DNA of 64,000 nt from Chloracidobacterium sp. Lineage in GTDB: Bacteria; Acidobacteriota; Blastocatellia; Pyrinomonadales; Pyrinomonadaceae. The notes under the pieces were generated by a model. The model saw only the letters and a list, made by a program, of their open reading frames with translations, had not been told where the DNA came from and did no database searches. The stretch lies in contig JADJTD010000001.1 in assembly GCA_016711345.1 (NCBI GenBank), positions 3,162,001 through 3,226,000 on the forward strand, given 5' to 3'. Within the stretch, counting starts at the first letter, position 1, and each line of letters opens with the position of its first letter. Positions 16,693 to 23,853 of the stretch are shown piece by piece. A program made the translations under genes and the position numbers.

Positions 16693-19600
16693 ATGAACTC
16701 ATCTAGGCCAGCCGGCACACTGATCGCTTTACTTGTAATCGTCTTACTTGAAATATTAATAGCACGTAATGTTATGGCCAGTACACAGACGGACATCGTT
16801 GGGCCGACAGGCAGCGTGTCCTTTGGCCGCTTTGTCACGGCGCTGCCTAATGGCAACATCGTTATCGCTGATCCGGGCTTTACAGAGCCGGGCGGCGGGC
16901 CAACTGCGGTCGGCGCCGTTTATCTCTACAACGGGGCGACGGGAACAATGATAAGCCGAATAACCGGCTCAACCGCCTTTGACGCGATCGGGGATTTTGG
17001 TATGAGGATCGTCGGAAATGGGAATTTCATAATTCGCAGTTCAGGCTGGGACAACGGATCTGCGACCAGCGCAGGTGCGGTCACATGGTGCAGCGGTACA
17101 ATAGGATGCACAGGAGTAGTTTCGCCCGCAAATTCTCTTGTCGGCTCGACTTCCGATGACGGCGTTTATATACCCACGGTTCTTGCTAACGGGAACTATG
17201 TTGTCGTTAGCCTCTCGTGGGACAACGGTGTAGTCGCAAATGTAGGTGCCGTTACGTTTTGCGACGGAAATACCGGAAAGTTCGGCACCATTACTGCTGC
17301 GAATTCTCTTATCGGATCAACTTTGAACGATCGAGTAGGAAGCAGTGACAGTGGCCTCCTCCCGCTGCTGGATGGCCCCAACTTTCTCGTACACTCACCG
17401 ATATGGGACAACGGAGCAGCGACAAACGCCGGAGCAATCACATGGTGCAGCGGCACAACCGGATGCACCGGCGTTGTTTCAGCAGCTAATTCACTCGTCG
17501 GCTCTTCTATAAACGATCAGGTCGGCGGCACGGGAAATTCGACAGTTTCGCGATTTACGAACGGAAACTACGTCGTGCGTAGCCCCAACTGGGACGCCGG
17601 TGCGATTACAAACGTCGGAGCAGCAACCTTTGCTAACGGTGCAACCGGCATTGCAGGAACGATCTCGGCCTCTAATTCGCTCGTCGGCACGACTGCGAGC
17701 GATCAGGTGTCGAGCGGCAGCGTGACAGTTACATCGGCGGGAAAGTACATTGTTCGCAGCCCGCTATGGGATAGCGGAGTCGTCGCCAATACTGGTGCCG
17801 TAACTTTGGGCGACGTGGCAACGGGTGGCTCTGGCGTAGTGTCAGCGGCGAATTCGCTCATTGGCACGACGGCGGGCGATCAGGTCGGCAGCGGCAGCGC
17901 AATTTTTTCACCGAGCGGGAAATATATAGTCTCCAGCCCTAACTGGGACAATGGAGCAATAGTCGATGTAGGCGCCGTTACATTTCTGGACACCTCAAGT
18001 AATTTGATCGGCGTGGTGAGTGCCGCCAATTCGCTGATCGGTACCACAGCCTCAGATCAGGTCGGCAGCGGCGGCATAACTCAGCCGAATGGCAATTTCC
18101 TGGTTCTTAGCCCTAACTGGGACAACGGATTAATAGTCGACGCTGGCGCTGGGACATTTTTGAACGCTTCCGGCAGCCTTTCGGGTACCGTGACGGCTGC
18201 AAATTCGCTTGTCGGCACGACAGCCAGCGATCGTGTTGGTTTTCGCGGATCGCGAACATTGACAAATGGCAACTACCTCATTAGCAGCCCATTTTGGAAC
18301 AATGGAGTTATCGCTGATGTCGGAGCCGTTAGCTTTGGCAATGGAACGACTGGTGTTACAGGTGCGATAACGGCGAGCAACTCATATATTGGTGGAACTG
18401 CCGACGACCGTATCGGCGACATATTTAATGGAGTTACTGCGCTCGCAAACGGCAACTATCTTATCTCCAGTCCTAGTTGGGATAATGGACTGACCGCAAA
18501 CGTTGGAGCATTGACTTATGGAAACGGATCGACGGGTTCTACAGGTCTCGTGTCTACGGCAAATTCCCTATACGGCACAACACCCGATGATTTTATCAAC
18601 CAGGCCGTTATAGTCCTTGCTAACGGCAATTATGTCGTTAGGCAACCCGCGTGGGACAACGGGGCAGCAGCGAACGCGGGTGCCGTTACGTTTGGCAATC
18701 CTGCGGTTCCACTAATAGGGCCGGTTTCCGCTGCAAATTCACTTGTCGGCACTAGCGCAGGGGACAATCTTGCTAACACTTCGGAACCCGTTGTCGAACT
18801 CTCGAACGGCGCCTATCTGATAAATAGCCCCTCATGGAACAATGGAGCCATCGAAAATGCCGGAGCTATCACCATAGCGAATGGAACTACGGGAATCTCA
18901 GGCCCCGTTTCGTCGGCAAACTCTCTGGTAGGAAGCACAGCGTTCGATGGTGTAGGTGGTGCATCTTTCTTTGTGAGTTCGACGTTTGGAAATGGGCTTT
19001 ATCCGTTACGTTCCCCAGACTGGGCTAATGGGGCTATATCGAGGGCCGGAGCCATAACTTATCTTGACGCATCTATCGGTGTCTCGGGCCCGATCAGTAG
19101 CTCAAACAGCGTTCTGGGAAACACCGCGAACGGCGGATCGAATTTATCAGTGTCATTCGACGCAGTAAACAATCAAATGGTAGTCGGGCGTTCCGGAGAT
19201 AGGATAGTGACGTTATTCCGTCCCGCCGGCGGAACAACTCCGACACCCACAAACACCCCAACAAATACGCCGACTGCTGCAGGAACACCATCGATCATTG
19301 GCACTGTTACATATGGCAATGCTATCGGAGCGCCGACACCGCGATTTGTTTCTAATGTGACGATTACGGGAGCAGGTTCGCCGACGGTGATGACGACGAC
19401 TGCTGCTCCTGGTGCGAGTGCGGGACAATATACGCTGACCGGTTTTGGAGCGGGCTCATATACTGTGACGCCGACAAAAATGGGGGGATCGAATAGCATT
19501 ACTTCATTTGATGCCGCCCGGATCTCACAGCATGTCGCAGGGCCGCCGAATCCGTTGTTGACCGGAAATCAGTTGGTGGTGGCAGATGTGAGCGGCAACA

Positions 19601-20271
19601 CTTCGGTTACGTCGTTCGATGCGGCGATGATCGCGAAGTTCGCTGCCGGGCCGCCATATGAAGCTCCGGGCATCGGTTCGACGTCGACCTGGCGATTTAC
19701 GCCAACAAACAGGAACTACGCATCGGTTGCAAGCAGCATCTCTGGAGAAGACTATTCTGCATTGCTGATGGGCGAGGTTTCGGGCAACTGGAACAACACA
19801 GGAGCGAGGCCGGCGGGAACAGTGGTCAGTGGGCAGTGGGCAGTGGACGGTGAAGACAACTATAGGATGGCGAGACCGATCAACGTCACGGTTCAGGAGG
19901 TTTTGACGGCAGCGGATAAGGAGATCGTTGTTTTGGTTAGTGTTGAAGACATTGCGGATAAGGAAGTGATCTCTTATGAGTTTGACCTCAGATATGATAC
20001 TTCGGTGATACAGCCTTTGGTTGAGCCAGTCGATGTTTCGGGAACTGTAAGTCGAGGGCTTTCAGTTGTGACAAATGCGGCTGAGCCGGGTCTTTTGCGA
20101 GTTGTTGTTTATGGAGCTTGGCCGCTAAATGAAAACGGCTTGCTTTTGAATCTGAGATTTACGTCCGTTGGTTCGGCTGGTTCGGTTTCGCCGCTTTCGT
20201 TCGATCGGATAATGTTCAACGAAGGCGAGCCGAGGGTGACAATCACTGACGGAAAGATCGAACTTTTCTAG
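16693..20271 (+). CDS. Large secreted repeat protein with dockerin-like and cohesin-like C-terminal modules
   Basis: A 1192-aa exported protein. The signal/anchor segment covers about 1-30. Thirteen degenerate units of about 59 aa follow (to about 840), each with NGNYVVSSPNWDNGA, a GAVTFGNG strand and SAANSLVGTTASDQVG, presumably beta-rich and possibly a propeller or solenoid. A TPTPTNTPT linker comes next, then a carboxypeptidase-regulatory-like beta module (about 863-925). The dockerin-like pair follows: NSITSFDAARISQHV, then DVSGNTSVTSFDAAMIAKF (about 935-982; the second has a calcium-loop pattern). The cohesin-like domain (about 1063-1192) ends DGKIELF. The last two modules are shared with the genes at 23854 and 26171, and the cohesin-like domain also with 30090. 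Surface scaffold or adhesin is inferred. Confidence 0.87.
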   Translation: MNSSRPAGTLIALLVIVLLEILIARNVMASTQTDIVGPTGSVSFGRFVTALPNGNIVIADPGFTEPGGGPTAVGAVYLYNGATGTMISRITGSTAFDAIGDFGMRIVGNGNFIIRSSGWDNGSATSAGAVTWCSGTIGCTGVVSPANSLVGSTSDDGVYIPTVLANGNYVVVSLSWDNGVVANVGAVTFCDGNTGKFGTITAANSLIGSTLNDRVGSSDSGLLPLLDGPNFLVHSPIWDNGAATNAGAITWCSGTTGCTGVVSAANSLVGSSINDQVGGTGNSTVSRFTNGNYVVRSPNWDAGAITNVGAATFANGATGIAGTISASNSLVGTTASDQVSSGSVTVTSAGKYIVRSPLWDSGVVANTGAVTLGDVATGGSGVVSAANSLIGTTAGDQVGSGSAIFSPSGKYIVSSPNWDNGAIVDVGAVTFLDTSSNLIGVVSAANSLIGTTASDQVGSGGITQPNGNFLVLSPNWDNGLIVDAGAGTFLNASGSLSGTVTAANSLVGTTASDRVGFRGSRTLTNGNYLISSPFWNNGVIADVGAVSFGNGTTGVTGAITASNSYIGGTADDRIGDIFNGVTALANGNYLISSPSWDNGLTANVGALTYGNGSTGSTGLVSTANSLYGTTPDDFINQAVIVLANGNYVVRQPAWDNGAAANAGAVTFGNPAVPLIGPVSAANSLVGTSAGDNLANTSEPVVELSNGAYLINSPSWNNGAIENAGAITIANGTTGISGPVSSANSLVGSTAFDGVGGASFFVSSTFGNGLYPLRSPDWANGAISRAGAITYLDASIGVSGPISSSNSVLGNTANGGSNLSVSFDAVNNQMVVGRSGDRIVTLFRPAGGTTPTPTNTPTNTPTAAGTPSIIGTVTYGNAIGAPTPRFVSNVTITGAGSPTVMTTTAAPGASAGQYTLTGFGAGSYTVTPTKMGGSNSITSFDAARISQHVAGPPNPLLTGNQLVVADVSGNTSVTSFDAAMIAKFAAGPPYEAPGIGSTSTWRFTPTNRNYASVASSISGEDYSALLMGEVSGNWNNTGARPAGTVVSGQWAVDGEDNYRMARPINVTVQEVLTAADKEIVVLVSVEDIADKEVISYEFDLRYDTSVIQPLVEPVDVSGTVSRGLSVVTNAAEPGLLRVVVYGAWPLNENGLLLNLRFTSVGSAGSVSPLSFDRIMFNEGEPRVTITDGKIELF

Positions 20272-20281
20272 AATGCAGAAG

Positions 20282-20312
20282 CCTCACGTTAGAAAGGGGC
20301 GAAACACGCAAC
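20282..20312. repeat. Degraded PAL1 arm after the 13-repeat gene
   Basis: CCTCACGTTAG...GGGGCGAAACACGCAAC. The GGGCGAAACACGCAAC block is identical to the flank of the PAL1 copy at 33926-33941; the opposite arm was not found. Confidence 0.5.
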
Positions 20313-20557
20313 ATCGGAGTCGAAAAAAAACTCAACGCAAAGTAGCAGAGGGGAATGTTCTTATTTCGGGCATGAGTTGATTTGGGTTTCTTTGCGCCTT
20401 GGCATCTTGGGGCGTCTTTGCGTTAAAAAACTCTCTTGCCCTTATTGCGAGTACGGCACTTTCTTATGTACGGACCTCTGCATGTGCCGACCATTCCGTC
20501 CATCCTGCCAACGCCGCCAAGGTTGAACCATCATACTCAGATATTATGATTTTCTGG

Positions 20558-20630
20558 TGGCTTTTTGGGGGGTGAAAAGTGGCTTTTTAGGGCGCTAAGA
20601 TGGCTTTTTGGGGGGCTCAAACGGCTTTTT
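20558..20630 (-). repeat. Four-site AAAAAGCCA array, 21-22 bp spacing (array 1)
   Basis: On the + strand TGGCTTTTT starts at 20558, 20580 and 20601, with a CGGCTTTTT variant at 20622. Intervals are 22, 21 and 21 bp. The spacers are C-rich on the minus strand. The same sites, in the opposite orientation, form array 2 at 33732-33805. Confidence 0.7.
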
Positions 20631-20751
20631 ATCGATTATCCGAGTGCCGTTCTGTATAAAAGCCCGTAAAGACGGGGCAATTCGGCAAATTTTTAAAGCC
20701 ATCGACACGAATATTGTCATAAAACTGTAACGGCTTAGTTTGAAGATCGTT

Positions 20752-20836
20752 GTGTTATGTGTTTCTTTGCTTTGTGTCCTCTGTGTTTAAATCCAACTAA
20801 ACACAAGGCCACAGAGGAAATGACACACAGAACACA
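20752..20836. repeat. CACAGAG-word inverted repeat
   Basis: The left arm 20752-20789 (GTGTTATGTGTTTC..., CCTCTGTGTTTA) pairs imperfectly with the right arm 20798-20836 (TAAACACAAGGCC ACAGAGG...). It lies just after the rsfS stop and may also terminate that operon. Confidence 0.65.
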
Positions 20837-20843
20837 GAGATTT

Positions 20844-21272
20844 CTAGAGATTCTCAGGCAGTTCGACTTTGCGGGCGTCGAGCCATAGTCTTGCCAGGTC
20901 GTAGAATTCACGGGCCTCGCCGTTGAAGAGGTGGACTACGAAATCGCCGTAATCGAGCAGCACCCATTCGGCGGAATTGTAGCCTTCGATGCGTACGGGC
21001 CTTGTTCCGAGCTGCTTTTTGAGCTGTTCGTTAATCTCGTCGGCGATGGCCTGTACCTGGCGTTGGTTTGAACCACTGGCGATGACAAAGAACTCGGTAA
21101 AACTAGCAATATCACGCAGGTCGAGCGCGATCAGGTCGAAGGCTTTCTTCTCGGCGGCACACCGAATGGCGAGTTTTACGTCGGGGTCGAGTTCTGCAAA
21201 AGGCGTAGGCTTTTCGGCTATTTCAATTTTGACTGCTTCTCGCTGAAGCGATCTTTCCTGTGTTTCTTCCAT
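20844..21272 (-). CDS. rsfS: Ribosomal silencing factor
   Basis: A 142-aa RsfS/Iojap protein, which binds ribosomal protein L14 and blocks 30S-50S joining during starvation. The core starts near residue 31 (KLAIRCAAEKKAFDLIALDLRD), followed by TEFFVIASGSNQRQVQAIAD and SAEWVLLDYGDFVVHLF. The roughly 28-aa N-terminal extension is longer than in many homologues. Its ATG overlaps the nadD stop (TAATG), indicating translational coupling in an obgE-nadD-rsfS operon, a common order. Confidence 0.96.
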   Translation of the reverse strand: MEETQERSLQREAVKIEIAEKPTPFAELDPDVKLAIRCAAEKKAFDLIALDLRDIASFTEFFVIASGSNQRQVQAIADEINEQLKKQLGTRPVRIEGYNSAEWVLLDYGDFVVHLFNGEAREFYDLARLWLDARKVELPENL

Positions 21273-21925
21273 TAGTTATAAATCTGATATTTTTCGATGT
21301 AATTTGCAACTTCCAAAGGCACATCTTCGCGCCAGGTTGTAACAATGTCGCGGATATTCTGTCTTATTTCAGTCGCTGAAATGTCTATGTTTACAGCGTC
21401 GGTGATGTAAATTGAGCGTTTAGATGGAAGAGACCCAGTCGCTATCGCTCCCGGTTCTGACCGCAGATCGACGATCCTTGATCTGATCTCATCAGTTACA
21501 TGCGATAAGGCGATCTCAACACCGGGACGTGTCGCCACTATGTGATTTGATAACGCCAAAACCTTTTCCCATTCACGCCAAGTCGTTATGTCCATCCACG
21601 AATCTGCACCCATCACGAAATATATCTCGTCATTTGGCAGCTCGGCATTTAACCTCGTCAGAGTCTCGACCGAATATGGCCGCTCGGGCATTTCGATCTC
21701 CATTTTTGATACGCGAATGTTTGGTTCGTTTTGAGTAACTAGACAGAGCATTGCGTAGCGATCATAAGCCGAAGTCGACGTTTTACGGAGCTTGTGCGGA
21801 GCGTGAAATGCTGGAACAAACACAAACTCATCAAGGCTGAACTGATCTAACAACGCATGAGCGATCGCCAAATGCCCGCGATGAACCGGGTCGAACGAGC
21901 CTCCATAAAATGCTATTCGCTTCAT
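21272..21925 (-). CDS. nadD: Nicotinate-nucleotide adenylyltransferase
   Basis: A 217-aa enzyme that makes deamido-NAD from nicotinate mononucleotide and ATP. The N-terminal nucleotidyltransferase motif IAFYGGSFDPVHRGHL and the late ISATEIRQNI (ISSTxIR) are both present. I chose the ATG at 21925; the in-frame extension to 21985 only translates a 9-bp tandem repeat. Odd: eleven codons (RSEPGAIATGS, 21431-21463) in the loop before the ISATEIR strand match an intergenic REP-like element found elsewhere in the window, so an in-frame repeat insertion is likely. No clear Shine-Dalgarno. Confidence 0.95.
   Translation of the reverse strand: MKRIAFYGGSFDPVHRGHLAIAHALLDQFSLDEFVFVPAFHAPHKLRKTSTSAYDRYAMLCLVTQNEPNIRVSKMEIEMPERPYSVETLTRLNAELPNDEIYFVMGADSWMDITTWREWEKVLALSNHIVATRPGVEIALSHVTDEIRSRIVDLRSEPGAIATGSLPSKRSIYITDAVNIDISATEIRQNIRDIVTTWREDVPLEVANYIEKYQIYN
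21431..21463. repeat. REP-like element inside nadD (REP2 copy 1)
   Basis: 33 bp with the core CCCAGTCGCTATCGCTCCCG and then GTTCTGAC. The same word order recurs between genes at 29229-29260 (two-base difference in the core) and, more decayed and inverted, at 33693-33722. Its length is a multiple of three and leaves nadD in frame. Confidence 0.7.
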
Positions 21926-21935
21926 TTGGGATAAT

Positions 21936-22029
21936 TTCACCACAGAGATCACAGAGATCACAGAGATCACAGAGGCAAGGATCAAGCCGTTTTCAAGTTC
22001 TCTGTGGCCTCTTTGTTCTCTGTGGTGAA
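21936..22029. repeat. CACAGAGAT tandem repeat and inverted repeat at the obgE-nadD junction
   Basis: CACAGAGAT is repeated nearly four times (21941-21975). Outer arms TTCACCACAGAG (21936-21947) and CTCTGTGGTGAA (22018-22029) are perfect complements. The right arm encodes the last residues of ObgE; the left part fills the nadD leader. Confidence 0.75.
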
Positions 22030-23022
22030 TTGATCTATTGCTTTCGCGACCGCGTTGACCAACTCTTTCACGCCGTCGTTTGTTACTGACGAAATTGCGA
22101 AAAACACTTTCTTGTCTTTTTTCGCACGCTTTTTTAGAGCTTCGAGCCGTTCGGGTTCGTCGAGGGCGTCGATCTTTGTTGCTACCACTATCTGCGGGCG
22201 TGCGCCGAGATTGGCGTCGTAATTTGTCAGTTCGCGGTTGATGATCTCGTAATCAGAGATCGGATCGCGGCCCGACAGCGATGAAACATCTACGAGATGC
22301 AAGATGACCTTTGTCCGCTCAACGTGCCGCAAAAAGCGATGGCCGAGGCCTGCTCCGTCGGACGCACCTTCGATCAAACCGGGAATGTCGGCAACCACAA
22401 ACGTCCGAAAATCGCCCATATCAACGACACCAAGATTTGGTTCCAGCGTCGTGAAAGGGTAATCGGCGATCTTTGGCTTGGCGGCAGAGATCACAGAGAT
22501 CAAAGTCGATTTACCTGCGTTCGGAAACCCAACCAAGCCGACATCTGCGATCAGCTTCAACTCAAGCTGCAATTCCTTCTCGCCGCCGGGCCGCCCATTA
22601 TAATGATATTTCGGAGCACGCTTGGTCGGAGTCGCAAAATGCGAATTGCCCCAACCGCCTTTGCCGCCTTTTGCCGCTAAATAACGCTGGCCAGCCTCGG
22701 TGAAATCAAAAAGAAGCTCATTAGTCTCTGGATCGAACACCTGCGTTCCTACAGGCACTTTTACTATCGCGTCTTCGCCGTCTTTGCCTGAGCGGTTTGA
22801 ACCTTCGCCATGACGTCCGCGTTCGGCCTTGTGTTCGGGGTTAAATCGAAGGTGCAACAGCGTATTCAAACCCTCCGAGGCTTCCATCCAGACGCTGCCT
22901 CCGACTCCTCCATCGCCACCCGAAGGGCCTCCGCGCGGTATGAATTTCTCACGCCGAAATGCCGTAACACCGTCACCGCCGTTACCGGCCTTTACTTTGA
23001 TCTTTACACGGTCGAGAAACAT
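21982..23022 (-). CDS. obgE: GTPase ObgE/CgtA
   Basis: A 346-aa essential ribosome-assembly and stress GTPase. The glycine-rich Obg fold spans about 1-158 (DRVKIKVKAGNGGDGVTAFRREKF...). The G domain has P-loop GFPNAGKST, switch DYPFTTLEPNLG, DIPGLIEGA and the TKID specificity motif. The variable C-terminal domain is absent; instead the protein ends with about 14 residues (TTENKEATENLKTA) translated from a CACAGAG-type repeat. AAAGG precedes the start. First gene of the obgE-nadD-rsfS operon. Confidence 0.97.
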   Translation of the reverse strand: MFLDRVKIKVKAGNGGDGVTAFRREKFIPRGGPSGGDGGVGGSVWMEASEGLNTLLHLRFNPEHKAERGRHGEGSNRSGKDGEDAIVKVPVGTQVFDPETNELLFDFTEAGQRYLAAKGGKGGWGNSHFATPTKRAPKYHYNGRPGGEKELQLELKLIADVGLVGFPNAGKSTLISVISAAKPKIADYPFTTLEPNLGVVDMGDFRTFVVADIPGLIEGASDGAGLGHRFLRHVERTKVILHLVDVSSLSGRDPISDYEIINRELTNYDANLGARPQIVVATKIDALDEPERLEALKKRAKKDKKVFFAISSVTNDGVKELVNAVAKAIDQFTTENKEATENLKTA

Positions 23023-23083
23023 AAACCTTTATTCTATGTGTTAAGTCCTCGTAAGGAAAGTTGGTCAACATCGGCGTTCTAAC

Positions 23084-23217
23084 TGTCCCAATCTGTCCCA
23101 AACGGAGTGGGACAGGCTAAGTTGTTGATTTCATTAGGTGTCCCATCAAGTGTCCCACTGTCCCACCGTTTTTTTTGTCCGGCTTGTCCGGATTTGTCCG
23201 GTGACCCCACCGGACAA
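23084..23217. promoter_or_regulatory. TGTCCCA / TTGTCCGG cluster upstream of obgE
   Basis: TGTCCCA at 23084, 23094, 23139, 23151 and 23159, with the inverted form at 23108. Three TTGTCCGG words follow (around 23175, 23184 and 23194) and an inverted CCGGACAA at 23210-23217. The motif is shared with the divergent region at 3828-3852. Confidence 0.5.
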
Positions 23218-23445
23218 CGTGGGCCACTGTATTCACAATGGTTTACAGTCAAAAAAATGTCTTGTCCGGCAAATTTTACAAAAAAATAAGATATTGTCTT
23301 ACAGCAAATCTAAACACAGCAATTAATGGGGTTACGGTATCGCCGGATTTTCTGAAGGGTAATCTTTGAGCGGACAAGCATTTCATCGAGGGTTATGCGT
23401 GAGTGCCGAAATGAGCACTCTGGCCTGCTTTGCGACTTCGCGTCT

Positions 23446-23474
23446 TTGCGGGAAAATTTTCTCCCGCAAAGACG
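23446..23474. repeat. GCAAAGACG-type hairpin
   Basis: CGTCTTTGCGGGA and its near-complement ending in CCCGCAAAGACG enclose an AAATTT loop. It shares words with the 20318-20435 inverted repeat. Confidence 0.6.
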
Positions 23475-23612
23475 CAAAGATCGCAAAGAAAGACAAGAAA
23501 AGACGTTCTTTGCCTTCAAATCTTGTTCACATTTCGTTTTCAAAGAGCAAAATCGCTGTAATCACGACCATATACGCCACAACATAGCACATTGTTGCAT
23601 CGTTGGGAAGAT

Positions 23613-23650
23613 TAACGTCCTCGATTTGACGCAACCTTTCCGAACACGAC
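23613..23650. promoter_or_regulatory. 19-bp tandem sites upstream of the second dockerin/cohesin gene
   Basis: Adjacent 19-bp units at 23613-23631 (TAACGTCCTCGATTTGACG) and 23632-23650 (CAACCTTTCCGAACACGAC), preceded by TAGCACATTG at 23585-23594. The order and period match the site at 16534-16571 before the paralogue. Confidence 0.5.
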
Positions 23651-23853
23651 GTTGTTTTCGAGCGTGAAGGACATTAAAACACGCGTTTGCGGCGCGGTGT
23701 GATTTCGCCATACAATTTTCGGCCAATATCTACGGGCTTACAGTGCGATGAAATGTGTGGGAAAACACTGTTAATCAATGTATAATAATAGTAGCCATCT
23801 TAAGGTCGGTTAACGACCCGTCAGATGCCAATCGCACCACAAAGGAGTCCGAC

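Larger units (their letters stand above)
20272..20843. other. Gene-free interval with several repeat types
   Basis: 572 bp without a credible gene. It holds a degraded PAL1 arm (20282-20312), a GCAAAG/CTTTGCG word inverted repeat (about 20318-20435), a four-site TGGCTTTTT array (20558-20630) and a CACAGAG-type inverted repeat (20752-20836). Confidence 0.6.
23023..23853. other. Gene-free divergent interval between obgE and the dockerin/cohesin gene
   Basis: 831 bp with no credible gene. It contains a GGAAAGTTGGTCAACATCGG site (23055-23074) related to the 19-bp sites, a TGTCCCA/TTGTCCGG cluster (23084-23217), a GCAAAGACG hairpin (23446-23474) and the 19-bp tandem sites (23613-23650). Several short frames cross the region but none has family features. 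Confidence 0.6.

Noticed and set aside
23310..23667. Several 60-90-aa frames between obgE and the FG-GAP gene
   Set aside because: They overlap each other on both strands and cover the GCAAAGACG hairpin; no family resemblance.
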